A stretch of DNA of 64,000 nucleotides, from assembly GCF_014138605.1 (NCBI RefSeq), contig NZ_JACJHX010000001.1, positions 558,001-622,000 on the forward strand, written 5' to 3'. This DNA is from Peribacillus huizhouensis (GTDB lineage Bacteria > Bacillota > Bacilli > Bacillales > DSM-1321). A program made the translations under genes and the position numbers. Positions 42,654 to 53,051 of this stretch are shown here, piece after piece (position 1 is the stretch's first letter; each line of letters opens with the position of its first letter). The notes beneath the pieces are model-generated. The model ran no database searches and was not told the DNA's origin. It saw only the letters and a program-made list of their open reading frames with translations.

Positions 42654-42812
42654 TTATTTATTTCGACAGTTTTTACATACTTGAATAATGTTTTTTGTTT
42701 CAGTTTTATGAGAGTATAATAACTTTATTCTTTTCCTGCCACATAATGGACAGACCCCTCTCCCTTTTGAAGGGAGTTTACTTAATGTTTTCCCTCGATA
42801 TCTTTTCGCCAT
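42654..42812 (-). CDS. Small zinc-ribbon protein (52 aa)
   Basis: The frame encodes MAKRYRGKTLSKLPSKGRGV, then CPLCGRKRIKLLYS and CKNCRNK at the C-terminus. Two CxxC pairs 22 residues apart form a classic zinc ribbon in a very basic protein, as in some ribosomal or RNA-binding proteins. AGGGATGG precedes ATG 42812; an ATG at 42818 is also in frame. I recall similar small conserved proteins in Bacillus without assigned function. Confidence 0.7.
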   Translation of the reverse strand: MAKRYRGKTLSKLPSKGRGVCPLCGRKRIKLLYSHKTETKNIIQVCKNCRNK

Positions 42813-42902
42813 TTTCATCCATCCCTAATTTACAAATTCATCTATCCCTTTATTTAATGATGGAGTACAAAAAACATTGTTGGGGATTTTAATCAATTTT
42901 TT

Positions 42903-42932
42903 TATAAAGTGAAACTTCTATCTATTGGGCTT
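42903..42932 (+). repeat. Truncated family A left end
   Basis: ATAAAGTGAAACTTCTATC followed by ATTGGGCTTTTG matches only the first 30 bases of family A; the hairpin partner and right end are missing. Confidence 0.5.
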
Positions 42933-43212
42933 TTGTTATTAACTATCTCTTTTGTCTCGATCCTCTACCAAAAGATGAAGTGAAGGTACTACCACCAGTA
43001 AATACAGGATATAAACGAAAATAATGCTCACTTTAATATGATCAGAAGTATAAGCTACCCATAATTGTCCAACTGAAAAAAGTTGAAAATAAGCTTTAAT
43101 AATAATCACAATTTTACAAATCAAATCCAACTGGACAATTTTGTATACGGAACTAGCAACTACGTTTATAATAGACCAATGGAATTTTGTTATAGGAACG
43201 GTGATGATTTAG

Positions 43213-44097
43213 ATGTTAAAGGCTTACTCTTGGCTCATTGTATGTGTTGTCGTATGGGGAAGTAATTTTGTCTTTGGAAAAATATTAGTTCAAGATTTCT
43301 CTCCAACTATGCTAACTATGCTGAGACTATTGTTTATTGTGCTAGTTTTAATTGGCTTATCTTTGTTTAAAAAGGCTTTTATACGCGTGAATAGGGCAGA
43401 TTTAATTTGGCTTTTTGTTCTCGGGGTTATTGGTGTATTTATTAATCAATGGTCTTTTTTTGTAGGATTACAAACAGCTGATCCAACCACATCTGCATTA
43501 ATTTTAGCTACTACTCCTATTTTAACTAGCTTTTTAGCCGCTATATTTTTAAAAGAGAGATTAACAATTCGCATGTTAATGGGATCCATTCTTGCAATCA
43601 TCGGCATTTTTTTTGTTGTAACGAAAGGAATTTTATCAACGATTCACATTGATAATGGTTTACTATGGATCGTTGTAACGATGATTACTTTCGCAATTAT
43701 GATCATTATGACGAGAGTACTCTCTCAAAGAGTAGACCCTCTTACGATTACTTTATATTCAAATCTTGTAGGATTTATTATATCGATCCCATTTGCTTTT
43801 TCATTAGACGATCCTATTCAGATTAGTTTTGAAATATCTGATTGGGCTCTATTAATCGGAACAGCTGTTATTGTGCATGGGATAGCCACACTTATTTGGA
43901 ATAACAACATTCGACATGTTGATGCTTCAAAGGCCTCGATATTGTCTAATTTAGAGCCTTTTGTCGCCATGGTTACAGGATTCATTTTACTATCCAAACC
44001 AATTACAAGTGTAGAATTATTAGGATCCCTATTCATTGTGGGAGGAGTTGTGCTATCAACTTATCAACGGAAAAAGCTAACCAAACAAAGAGGGTGA
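43213..44097 (+). CDS. DMT-superfamily (EamA) transporter
   Basis: This 294-residue protein has ten predicted helices in two EamA repeats (each about 140 residues; first begins WLIVCVVVWGSNFVFGKIL, second ends LEPFVAMVTGFILLSKPITSVELLGSLFIVGGV). It is a drug/metabolite-type exporter or permease; the substrate is unknown. The ribosome binding site is weak (AGGAACGG some 13 bases upstream). The last residues KLTKQRG and the stop codon lie inside a 50-bp palindrome. Confidence 0.85.
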   Translation: MLKAYSWLIVCVVVWGSNFVFGKILVQDFSPTMLTMLRLLFIVLVLIGLSLFKKAFIRVNRADLIWLFVLGVIGVFINQWSFFVGLQTADPTTSALILATTPILTSFLAAIFLKERLTIRMLMGSILAIIGIFFVVTKGILSTIHIDNGLLWIVVTMITFAIMIIMTRVLSQRVDPLTITLYSNLVGFIISIPFAFSLDDPIQISFEISDWALLIGTAVIVHGIATLIWNNNIRHVDASKASILSNLEPFVAMVTGFILLSKPITSVELLGSLFIVGGVVLSTYQRKKLTKQRG

Positions 44098-44126
44098 CCA
44101 TATGGTCACCCTCTTTGTTTGGTTAG
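44077..44126. terminator. 50-bp perfect palindrome over the DMT transporter stop codon
   Basis: CTAACCAAACAAAGAGGGTG ACCAT (44077-44101) is followed without a loop by its exact reverse complement to 44126. The stop codon TGA is inside the left arm. The right arm carries CCTCTTTGTTTGG; no long T run follows. It may terminate transcription in both directions or form a cruciform. Confidence 0.85.
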
Positions 44127-44267
44127 AACTCATCCGCTAATCGTTCTTTTTTACAGGTAATTTTTATCTGTGCTTCAAACACTCTTTTACCAGACACCCA
44201 TAAACAAACATTATCAGCGCAATGGTTACTTTTCGCTACTTCACTATTTACCAATTCCACCTGACTA

Positions 44268-44376
44268 ACAAAAGGCGCAGCCCCCACAAAATGTTAATAC
44301 AATATAAGCTACGTGTATGAAACACTACATACTGATATAGAGTGCAAAGTCAGACCTTTTTGAGACACCCTCTTTT
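44268..44376. repeat. Family B palindromic element before cocE
   Basis: AAAGGCGCAGCCCCCAC and GTGCAAAGTCAGACCTTTTT form the outer arms, and TACGTGTATGAAACACTACATA lies inside. It sits between convergent genes and ends in T-rich sequence. Confidence 0.6.
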
Positions 44377-44385
44377 GATATTATT

Positions 44386-46131
44386 TTAGTTTTTGTTGCT
44401 TGGGATGACCGGTAACAAAATATGTGACGGGTATTCCACATTGTGATATATGGTTTGATTAGCCGTGGTATACTTTGTGCCGTCCAGCGTGGTTGTACCA
44501 TTGTTAAAATTTACATCGAAGCGTGGAAAGTTACTAGACGAAATCTCCACTCTTATTTGGTGGCCAGGTAGGAACACGTTACTTGTTGCCCATAAGTCTA
44601 TCTCATATTGTACGACTTCTTCATTTAAAGCTTCTTCCTGCTTCCGTCCATTTCGATACATCGCACGAACAATACCATCTGTTAAATTATACGCTTTTCC
44701 ATCTGGCATAACGTCGATTAATTTTGCGGTAAAATCAGTGTCCGCTGCATCTGTTTTTGCCCAAAGAATCACTTTAATTGGCCCTGTCACTTCCAGTGCT
44801 CGCTCTAAAGGCTCTGATGTATAAACTAATACATCATCTCTTCTTTCAATTTCTCGTTGATCAAGCGGTCCCAACGTGTTAACCCCTGCAAACAAAGTTC
44901 CTCCCCCATTCGATGGAACTGGATTTGCAGGATCATACATAAATGTATCGACTGGTTCCTTTTCTGGTTTTTCACAACTTAAAAATCCATCGCCGAAACG
45001 AGTATTTGCTCCGCCCCCACTATGTAAATAAAAAGGAGTATATTTTGTTCGAGCTAACGGCCAGTCATTTTCACTACGCCACTTATTAATTCCCATAACA
45101 AACAATTTAATCGGTGCTTCTTCAAACAAAGCCGAATTCTTGTCTTTTAACCAATGATCAAACCATCGGATATGTAAATTAGTCAGGTCTTCTTTTTGAT
45201 CAATCCAATCGCCAGATGCATGAATGCCAAAAGACCTTTCACCTAGTATAGAACTAAATAAACCATGTCCCCATGGACCAATGATTAATCGTTGATCGGA
45301 ATCCATCATTTCACTCAACTTGGTATAATTTTGAATCGTTGCTTGTAAAAAGTTATCATACCAGCCAGCAATATGATATGCCGGAACTTCGATATTGTGA
45401 TATTTGTTTGTAATATTCACTCGATCCCATTGATCCTCACTCCATTTATCACCAACAAGATCATAGAAGAAGTCAGCTACACCTAGCTCTTTAAGTGGTG
45501 GCCAATCCTGAATCGGCTTGTAAAGATACCATTCTTCTATCCGATTGTAATGTTCCGCCATTTTTGCCATCATCTCAGCATGCTGTTTCGGGTCTTTATA
45601 TTTTCGATTAATCTGATCTGGTGCTATTGATTCAAGTGCCCATGTTTCTGAAGAACCGACTAAGAACTTCCCACCCGTTTCTACTGTGTTCTCACGCCAG
45701 TCATATAACGTCATGGCAGGAGCGATCGCATGTAAATGTGGTGGTCGTTCCGTAGCAGCCAACAACTGCGTAAAGCCGTAATAGGATAAACCAAACATCC
45801 CCACTCTTCCATTTGAAAAAGGGAGTTCTGCCGCCCATTCCACAGTGTCATATCCATCTTCCGCTTCGTACAAAAATGGGACAAATTCACCTTCAGATGC
45901 AAAGCGTCCTCTGACATCCTGAACAATGACTACATATCCATTCTGCACCATTCGATTTGTATCGAGATACCGGTGCGAATACATAGGCAAATCTTTATTA
46001 TAAGGCAGTCGGGTCAGCAAAATCGGAAAAGTTCCATCCATATTAGGACGATAAATGTCTGCATATAAAACAGTACCGTCCCGCAACGTACAAGGAACAT
46101 CTTTCTCTAGTAAAATTTGTACTATAGACAC
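44386..46131 (-). CDS. CocE/NonD family alpha/beta hydrolase
   Basis: This 581-residue protein has the X-Pro dipeptidyl-peptidase S15 catalytic domain (nucleophile Ser in GLSYYGFTQLL near residue 118, YDTVEWAAELPFSNGRVG before it, acid/His region IIGPWGHG near 283) and the C-terminal jelly-roll (ISSSNFPRFDVNFNNG). Family members hydrolyse esters or amide bonds, such as cocaine esterase and cephalosporin acylases. GTG 46131 follows GAGGAGGAG with 6-base spacing; the overlapping ATG is out of frame. It lies downstream of the OpuC-type operon, which may hint at an ester of carnitine or choline as substrate, but this is speculation. Confidence 0.88.
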   Translation of the reverse strand: MSIVQILLEKDVPCTLRDGTVLYADIYRPNMDGTFPILLTRLPYNKDLPMYSHRYLDTNRMVQNGYVVIVQDVRGRFASEGEFVPFLYEAEDGYDTVEWAAELPFSNGRVGMFGLSYYGFTQLLAATERPPHLHAIAPAMTLYDWRENTVETGGKFLVGSSETWALESIAPDQINRKYKDPKQHAEMMAKMAEHYNRIEEWYLYKPIQDWPPLKELGVADFFYDLVGDKWSEDQWDRVNITNKYHNIEVPAYHIAGWYDNFLQATIQNYTKLSEMMDSDQRLIIGPWGHGLFSSILGERSFGIHASGDWIDQKEDLTNLHIRWFDHWLKDKNSALFEEAPIKLFVMGINKWRSENDWPLARTKYTPFYLHSGGGANTRFGDGFLSCEKPEKEPVDTFMYDPANPVPSNGGGTLFAGVNTLGPLDQREIERRDDVLVYTSEPLERALEVTGPIKVILWAKTDAADTDFTAKLIDVMPDGKAYNLTDGIVRAMYRNGRKQEEALNEEVVQYEIDLWATSNVFLPGHQIRVEISSSNFPRFDVNFNNGTTTLDGTKYTTANQTIYHNVEYPSHILLPVIPSNKN

Positions 46132-46177
46132 ATGAACTCCTCCTCTTTTCTTACTAAGTGCAAATAATAATTTAACT

Positions 46178-46217
46178 GAAAATCCATCCGAAGATTATTC
46201 CAGATGGATTTCTTTTA
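46178..46217. terminator. Hairpin between opuC-type operon and cocE
   Basis: GAAAATCCATC pairs with GATGGATTTC across 14 bases and is followed by TTTT on the plus strand. On the minus strand, the direction of the genes, it has AT-rich flanks and may act as a partial terminator. Confidence 0.55.
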
Positions 46218-46387
46218 TACCAAACCAAACGTTAAGGCATTATAAAGCCACCATCTAAAATAAAGAAAATCTAGATTTTTACTACAAATCCAACTCCAAT
46301 TAGGAGTGGAACAAGGCTAGAACTACAGAAATTTTTCGAACCAAAACTATCGATACTGAATCCTCTTTGGTCCAAATAATGGAAATT

Positions 46388-47071
46388 CTATACTACAGGC
46401 TCTTCAACTAGCTTTACGGTACCTTTTCTCTTTTTCATTGGTGATAACTTTCGTTCAATCCAACCCATCACAACATCAGCGATAACAGCCATCAATGCGG
46501 TAGGAATTGCACCTGCTAAAATAATTGCTGTCCCATCTGTAGCATTTGTACCCCGTAAAATGATATCCCCTAATCCGCCGGCACCAATGAACGTACCAAT
46601 GGTGGCAATACCTATTGTAATAACTAACGCAGTTCGTAAGCCTGCCATAATAACTGACAAAGCAAGCGGTAGCTCAACCATTCGTAACACTTGTAACTTG
46701 GTCATCCCCATCGCTTTCCCGGACTCTAGTAAAGCATGATCAACATTTTGAATGCCTGTATACGTGTTTTTAATAATTGGTAAAAGAGAATAGAGAAACA
46801 GGGCAAACACAACTGTATTCGTTCCAAGTCCCATTACCAACATGAGTACAGCTAACATTGCCAATGCTGGGATCGTTTGAATAATATTTGCTAGCGACAT
46901 TACCCAGATACTTAACTTATGGTATCGAGCAATTAAGATTCCAACAGGTATTGCGATGAACGCTGCTAAGATAACACCATAAGCAGCCATTAAAAAATGT
47001 CGGTAAAATTGTTCCCATACATATCCTGCGTTTTGAGAATAATAATATAAAACCTCCTGTATCGTTTCCAT
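46388..47071 (-). CDS. OpuCD-type osmoprotectant ABC permease
   Basis: This 227-residue permease has about five to six helices and the ABC-permease EAA loop ALLESGKAMGMTKLQVLRMV. GAGGLGD near residue 165 is typical of glycine betaine/carnitine/choline permeases. It is the last gene of an ATPase-permease-binding protein-permease operon, the opuC order. The ATG follows AGGGGGTGA. Confidence 0.88.
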   Translation of the reverse strand: METIQEVLYYYSQNAGYVWEQFYRHFLMAAYGVILAAFIAIPVGILIARYHKLSIWVMSLANIIQTIPALAMLAVLMLVMGLGTNTVVFALFLYSLLPIIKNTYTGIQNVDHALLESGKAMGMTKLQVLRMVELPLALSVIMAGLRTALVITIGIATIGTFIGAGGLGDIILRGTNATDGTAIILAGAIPTALMAVIADVVMGWIERKLSPMKKRKGTVKLVEEPVV

Positions 47072-47088
47072 CGATAGTCACCCCCTAA

Positions 47089-48006
<918 letters not shown>

Positions 48007-48021
48007 TCATGCTCCCCCTTC

Positions 48022-48675
48022 CTAAACAGCTTCTTTCATTTTTCTAATTCCTTTAGGTGTTACTTTTTCTTCAATACGACCTAAAAGAAGATCAACCAAT
48101 AAAGCTAAAATAGTAACCGGAACCGCTCCAGCAACAATGAATTCGGCTTGGTATAAGTTAAGTCCACTAAAAATGTAATCACCTAGTCCACCAGCTCCTA
48201 TATAAGCTGCTAAAGTTGCCCAACCTATTAAATATACAGTGGACAAACGAATACCTGCCATAATAATCGGAATAGCTAATGGCACTTCAACGTAGCGGAT
48301 ACGTTCCCATCCAGTCATACCCATCCCTCGTCCTGCTTCTAGCAAACTTCGTTTAACACCATTGACACCTGTATATGTGTTCCTCAAGATAGGTAAGACT
48401 GAATAGAAGAATAAAGCGATAATCGCTGGAACTTTACCAACACCTAGAATTGGAATAAAAAAGGCTAAGATTGCAAAACTCGGAAACGTTTGAATAATGC
48501 CTAAAATCCCCATCACAAAGCCTGCACTTTTTGGAAAACGAGTTAGTGCAACCCCAAGTGGAACAGCTACAATGATCCCTAATAGTGCCGCAATTAATGA
48601 AATATATAAATGTTCCCAAGTTTTAAATAACATTTCGCCGCCATAATTAGTAAAAAATTCAATAATACGATCCAT
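48022..48675 (-). CDS. OpuCB-type osmoprotectant ABC permease
   Basis: This 217-residue permease resembles the one at 46388 (EAA loop [20 protein letters not shown], then [10 protein letters not shown]). ATG 48675 follows AGGAGGG with 7-base spacing. It probably forms the membrane heterodimer with the OpuCD-type protein. Confidence 0.88.
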   Translation of the reverse strand: MDRIIEFFTNYGGEMLFKTWEHLYISLIAALLGIIVAVPLGVALTRFPKSAGFVMGILGIIQTFPSFAILAFFIPILGVGKVPAIIALFFYSVLPILRNTYTGVNGVKRSLLEAGRGMGMTGWERIRYVEVPLAIPIIMAGIRLSTVYLIGWATLAAYIGAGGLGDYIFSGLNLYQAEFIVAGAVPVTILALLVDLLLGRIEEKVTPKGIRKMKEAV

Positions 48676-48694
48676 CACTTCTCCCTCCTTTCAA

Positions 48695-49828
48695 TTATTG
48701 TATACTCTCTTCTTCGCCCCAAATAGAATCATAGACAATATCAACAAGACTTGCCCTAGTAACAATCCCAACAAGACGTTGTTTTTGATCAATCACAGGA
48801 ACATATTTCATCCCTTTTTTCAAGATTTTTCGAATTGTATCACGAACAAGTGTATCTTTATCAACTGTTAGTAATTCTCTTACCAGAACATCACCAACAT
48901 GTGTCGCTTTTTTACGGGTTTGATCAATAATTTCAACATCAATATACCCTTTAAGTACCTGCTTTTCATCAATCACCAACAAAGCATCTACCCTATGATG
49001 CTTCATTATTTGAATGGCTTCAGATAACGTTTTGTCCTCTGTCACAGTAACTGGATTTGGGTTCATTACTTGCCCAACTGTTTGAATATTAGGTCTAGCT
49101 TGAACTAACCGTTCCTTCCCAATAAACTCTTCAACAAAATCATTTGCAGGATTTCGTAATATTTCATCAGGAGTACCTACCTGCACCAATTGACCATCTC
49201 GTAATATAACAATTTGATCAGCTAATTTAAGGGCTTCGTCCATATCATGAGTAACGAACACAATTGTTTTTCCTAGTTTTTGTTGCAATTTCTTGAACTC
49301 TTCCTGTAACGAATCTCTTGTAATAGGATCTAATGCACCAAATGGCTCATCCATTAAAATGAGTGACTGATCAGCTGCTAATGCTCGTAGCACACCAATC
49401 CGTTGTTGTTGCCCACCACTTAGTTCATGTGGAAATCGCTCTAAGTATTCTGGTGTCATATCAACAAGCTCTAACAACTCTCTTGCACGTGTACGACGTT
49501 TTTCTTCCGGCCATTTCAACAACTTGGGAACAAGTGAAATATTTTCTTGAATAGTCATATGAGGGAATAGTCCGATTTGTTGAATCACATACCCAATTTC
49601 TCGTCTAAGTTGTACTGGATCTTTCTCTAAAATGTTTTCCCCATTAATGTAAATGCTTCCTTCAGAAGGTTCGATTAAGCGGTTAATCATTTTCATTGTT
49701 GTCGTTTTACCACAGCCACTTGGTCCAATAAAAACAATAAATTCTCCTTTTTTAAACTCTAAGGACAAATTGTTAACTGCCTTTTTTCCTCCCTTATACA
49801 TTTTTGAAACATGGTCGAATTTCAGCAA
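48695..49828 (-). CDS. OpuCA-type ABC ATPase with CBS domains
   Basis: This 377-residue ATPase has Walker A GPSGCGKTT, signature LSGGQQQRIG, Walker B LILMDEPFGALDP and, at the C-terminus, two CBS domains (IMKHHRVDALLVIDEK; ILKKGMKYVPVIDQKQRLVG) that sense ionic strength in OpuA/OpuC-type systems. TTG 49828 (LLKFDHVSKMYKGGKKAV) aligns with OpuCA proteins and is spaced properly from GGAGG; the GTG at 49837 is too close. It is the first gene of the operon. Confidence 0.9.
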   Translation of the reverse strand: MLKFDHVSKMYKGGKKAVNNLSLEFKKGEFIVFIGPSGCGKTTTMKMINRLIEPSEGSIYINGENILEKDPVQLRREIGYVIQQIGLFPHMTIQENISLVPKLLKWPEEKRRTRARELLELVDMTPEYLERFPHELSGGQQQRIGVLRALAADQSLILMDEPFGALDPITRDSLQEEFKKLQQKLGKTIVFVTHDMDEALKLADQIVILRDGQLVQVGTPDEILRNPANDFVEEFIGKERLVQARPNIQTVGQVMNPNPVTVTEDKTLSEAIQIMKHHRVDALLVIDEKQVLKGYIDVEIIDQTRKKATHVGDVLVRELLTVDKDTLVRDTIRKILKKGMKYVPVIDQKQRLVGIVTRASLVDIVYDSIWGEEESIQ

Positions 49829-49925
49829 ATGTAACACACCTCCATTATTTTCCTTACATCAATTTATTTAATGTAAGTACCTAACCGTGAAAAAATTTTA
49901 GTAACCTCTTAAGTGTAAAGTAAAG

Positions 49926-49981
49926 TTTGTAAATTAAAAAGTTTATAAATTTTACAAATTGCACGAAATTTACGTAAATTT
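49926..49981. promoter_or_regulatory. Candidate operators for the GbsR/OpcR-type regulator
   Basis: TTTGTAAA (49926-49933) and TTTACAAA (49951-49958) are inverted repeats, and AAATTTACGTAAATTT (49966-49981) is a perfect 16-bp palindrome. All lie between the regulator and the divergent transporter. AT-rich dyads of this kind are expected for dimeric MarR/GbsR proteins; binding is inferred. Confidence 0.45.
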
Positions 49982-50120
49982 ATTACTACACAAAGTTTAA
50001 GCAATACATTCCTTATAAATGCTCGACAATCGGTTCATTTCCTTCCAAATACTAATTTTCCAGTTTTACTCAAATGTGATACAGTGACATATGCAACTGG
50101 CAATTGGAAGGAGGATCCTT

Positions 50121-50657
50121 GTGGCTGAAAAACATTTTAGTAAAATTAAACATGCGGAAGATCAATTTGTCGAAAAAATCGCGGATAATATGCACACTTT
50201 CGGGGTCTCAGCAACAGTTGGTCGAGTGCTTGGCATTATCTATATGAATAGAAAAGCAATGACCCTTGATGAATTATCAGAAGCAACAGGAATGAGTAAA
50301 ACGCGCATGAGCCAAGTGGTTCGTGAAATGCTAGATCTTAATATTGCGGAAAAAGTCTTTGAAAAAGGCGTCCGTAAAGACCTTTATAATGTTGAGCAAG
50401 ACTATTACCAAACCTTTGTATCGTTATTCACTTCCAACTGGCAAAAGTCCATAAAAAAAAATAAACTGTTCGAAAAAAAACTAGCAACCGAATTAAAGGC
50501 CATTCTCGAGAATGAATCTTTAACGGAAGAAATAGAACTAAAAATCAATGATTTACTTAAAGAAACTAAGGAATGGTTGGATTATTACAATTGGTTAACA
50601 AGCTTAGTTGAATTCTTTGATAGCGGGGAAATCTTCAAGTATGTTCCAAAACCATAA
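50121..50657 (+). CDS. GbsR/OpcR-type (MarR-like) transcriptional regulator
   Basis: This 178-residue protein has the GbsR-family winged helix (FGVSATVGRVLGIIYMNRK, LDELSEATGMSKTRMSQVVR) and a C-terminal helical part. GbsR senses choline and OpcR represses opuB/opuC in B. subtilis. GTG 50121 follows GGAAGGAGG with 6-base spacing; the ATG at 50091 lies upstream of that site. It is divergent from the OpuC-type operon and lies just before the carnitine genes, so it likely controls both. Confidence 0.85.
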   Translation: MAEKHFSKIKHAEDQFVEKIADNMHTFGVSATVGRVLGIIYMNRKAMTLDELSEATGMSKTRMSQVVREMLDLNIAEKVFEKGVRKDLYNVEQDYYQTFVSLFTSNWQKSIKKNKLFEKKLATELKAILENESLTEEIELKINDLLKETKEWLDYYNWLTSLVEFFDSGEIFKYVPKP

Positions 50658-50814
50658 TTCATTTCTAAAATGAACGAAAAGTTAAATATACTTGTGATCC
50701 GAACCCAATTAGTGGTGGATTAATAGCAAACTCAACACTTGTTGCCCATGCTGTCTTAATACGAACTATTTTGAATTTAATAATAAGGTAAGTGAGTTCT
50801 GACTCCTTATCTAT

Positions 50815-50853
50815 AAAAGAAAATGGTGAAACACTGGCCATTTTCTTTTTTTT
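50815..50853 (+). terminator. Intrinsic terminator of the gbsR-type gene
   Basis: AAGAAAATGG pairs with CCATTTTCTT and is followed by eight T residues. It lies 160 bases past the stop codon. Confidence 0.85.
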
Positions 50854-50865
50854 GTACAAGTGCGG

Positions 50866-51050
50866 ATTCGAAAAGGAAGATAAAAAGAGCAGAGTAGTTC
50901 TGAGAGCGATTGTCTACGCGTATACAATAATACGTGAGGACTGGACTTGCATAGGACGTGCGAGATTTTAACAGAAGGTCTTTCATGTGTGATGATACAA
51001 TTCGCAAGCTTTATTACCGCACTATTTGAACAACCTCTACAAGTGAAAGT
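50866..51050 (+). repeat. Family F repeat
   Basis: GTGCGGATTCGAAAAGGAAG on the left and ATTTTAACAGA, TTCATG, CAATTCGCAAGCTTT, ACAACCTCTA on the right recur at 53686-53708 and 53875-53960, where a family A element separates them. It lies just upstream of the carnitine genes and may carry their promoter. Confidence 0.6.
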
Positions 51051-51078
51051 TTTTAAATAGAAGGACAGGAGGATTAAT

Positions 51079-51972
51079 ATGAGGAAAAAAGTAATTGTAA
51101 CATCCGCAGTAACAGGTGCAGGAGATACAACCAAAAAGAGCTCACATGTTCCAATCACGCCAAAGGAAATTGCAATTGCTGCGATTGAATCAGCAAAAGC
51201 TGGAGCAACAATCGCCCATATTCATGTCCGCGATCCAAAAACCGGTGCTCTAAGTCATGACCCGCAACTTTTTCGTGAAGTGGTGGAACGAGTCCGTGAA
51301 TCCGATACAGATGTCATTCTTAATATTACAGCAGGTGGTGGTGGAGACTGGATTCCTAGCCAAGAAAACCCCGCAGTCGGTGGGCCAGGAACTGATATTC
51401 AAACACCTGAGGAACGACATGAACCTGTTGCTACATTATTACCTGAGATTTGCACACTTGACTGTGGTAGCCTTAACTTTGGCGATCAACTTTATATAAG
51501 CCCAACTGATTGGCTTCGTAAACAAGCTCGTCTCATTCAGCAAAGTGGTGTTAAGCCAGAATTGGAATGCTTTGATACTGGGCATCTTCGCTTTGCTAAA
51601 CAATTAATGGATGAAGGTCTTATTGACGGGGACCCTATGTTTCAATTTTGCCTAGGTATCCCATGGGGAGCTGACGCTGATGCCGAAACAATACTATACA
51701 TGCGAGATAAACTTCCAAAAAATGCTCACTGGTCTGCATTTGGGATCGGACGCTATCAAATGCCAATAGCGATTCAAACCATGCTGCTTGGTGGTAATGT
51801 CCGCGTTGGTCTTGAAGACAATCTTTACCTTGATAAAGGGGTATTTGCAACAAATAGCCAGTTAGTAGACAAAGTTGTCACATTCATGGATGGTCTTGGT
51901 ACAAAGCCGATGACACCACAAGAAGCAAGAATACACCTCAAATTAAATAACCCTCACGGAAAGGCTGAATAA
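51079..51972 (+). CDS. cdhC: Beta-keto acid cleavage enzyme (BKACE), probable 3-dehydrocarnitine:acetyl-CoA cleavage
   Basis: This 297-residue protein is a zinc-dependent BKACE. Zinc ligands are in AHIHVRD near residue 49, and other family blocks are [28 protein letters not shown] and [11 protein letters not shown]. In carnitine degradation BKACE (CdhC) joins 3-dehydrocarnitine with acetyl-CoA to give betainyl-CoA and acetoacetate. The next two genes encode the other pathway enzymes, which decides this specificity over that of Kce or HbaCE. AGGAGG precedes the ATG; the stop is 1 base from the next gene. Confidence 0.88.
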   Translation: MRKKVIVTSAVTGAGDTTKKSSHVPITPKEIAIAAIESAKAGATIAHIHVRDPKTGALSHDPQLFREVVERVRESDTDVILNITAGGGGDWIPSQENPAVGGPGTDIQTPEERHEPVATLLPEICTLDCGSLNFGDQLYISPTDWLRKQARLIQQSGVKPELECFDTGHLRFAKQLMDEGLIDGDPMFQFCLGIPWGADADAETILYMRDKLPKNAHWSAFGIGRYQMPIAIQTMLLGGNVRVGLEDNLYLDKGVFATNSQLVDKVVTFMDGLGTKPMTPQEARIHLKLNNPHGKAE

Positions 51973-51973
51973 T

Positions 51974-52936
51974 ATGGATTCAAAGTTGATCAAACAAGTA
52001 ACCGTTGTTGGTACTGGAGTTATCGGGAATGGTTGGATTGCTCGTTTTCTTGCTCAAGGATATGACGTAATCGCAACAGATCCAGCAAAATCTGCTGAGT
52101 CACGAATGCGAACAGCAATCGATAAAGCTTGGCCAGCTCTTTTGAAAAAAGGGTTAGCTGCCGAAGCTTCAAAAGATCGACTTACATTTGAACCAAATCT
52201 TACAAAGGCCGTTTTAAACGCAGATCTCATTCAAGAAAACGCACCAGAACGCATAGAATTAAAACAAACACTAATACAAACGATCGATCAACATGCAAAA
52301 TCCGATGCGATCATTGCATCAAGTACATCCGGTATTATGCCTAGCACATTACAGGAAAAATGCAAAAAACCTGAACGCGTCATTGTTGCTCATCCGTTCA
52401 ATCCCGTATATTTAGTGCCACTTGTAGAAATTGTTGGTGGGAAAAAAACTTCCTCTGACGTAATAAATCGGGCAGTGTATTTTTATGAATCAATCAAGAT
52501 GAAACCTCTTGTTATCTCTAACGAAATCGAAGGTCATGTTGCAGACCGTCTTATGGAAGCAATATGGCGTGAAGCATTACATCTTGTAAATGATGGCATC
52601 GCTACAACAGAAGAAGTAGACGCGGCAATTATTTATGGTCCTGGGTTACGCTGGGCATTAATGGGTCCTTTCTTAACGCTGCACCTTGCTGGCGGTGAAC
52701 AAGGGATGAAACATATGCTCGAGCAATTTGGACCTGCATTAAAACTCCCTTGGACAAAACTCGTTGCACCTGAATTAACGGAGGAGCTAACTAACCAAGT
52801 TGTGGCTGGCTGTCAACAACAAACAGCTGGACGTTCAATATCTCAACTTGAACAACGTCGCGATCATTTTCTGATTGAACTCCTTCAACTACTAGAAAAA
52901 TATTGGCCAGGTGCAAACTTAAGCGGGAGAGTATAA
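51974..52936 (+). CDS. cdhA: L-carnitine dehydrogenase (3-hydroxyacyl-CoA dehydrogenase family)
   Basis: This 320-residue NAD-dependent enzyme has the Rossmann motif VVGTGVIGNGWIARF with DPAKS at the second strand end, IIASSTSGIMPSTL, HPFNPVYLVPLVEI and the C-terminal domain YGPGLRWALMGPF. The Trp after GNG and the size are those of carnitine dehydrogenases, which oxidise L-carnitine to 3-dehydrocarnitine. It is translationally linked to cdhC. Confidence 0.88.
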   Translation: MDSKLIKQVTVVGTGVIGNGWIARFLAQGYDVIATDPAKSAESRMRTAIDKAWPALLKKGLAAEASKDRLTFEPNLTKAVLNADLIQENAPERIELKQTLIQTIDQHAKSDAIIASSTSGIMPSTLQEKCKKPERVIVAHPFNPVYLVPLVEIVGGKKTSSDVINRAVYFYESIKMKPLVISNEIEGHVADRLMEAIWREALHLVNDGIATTEEVDAAIIYGPGLRWALMGPFLTLHLAGGEQGMKHMLEQFGPALKLPWTKLVAPELTEELTNQVVAGCQQQTAGRSISQLEQRRDHFLIELLQLLEKYWPGANLSGRV

Positions 52937-53051
52937 AAAAAATAGAAACTTCTTATCTCTTAACTGGTCAGGAATGGAGCATAACAAGCTTTTTCTGATA
53001 ATGACTACAACAAAAGCTAACTATCTAATGTCTAATAAAGGAGTATTTGAA

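Noticed and set aside
42939-43130. 63-codon minus-strand frame with a hydrophobic stretch ending EDRDKR
   Set aside because: The only start is a TTG without a Shine-Dalgarno sequence; it could be a gene remnant but cannot be supported.
50665-50859. 64-codon minus-strand frame after the gbsR-type gene
   Set aside because: It starts inside the terminator hairpin and lacks a ribosome binding site.
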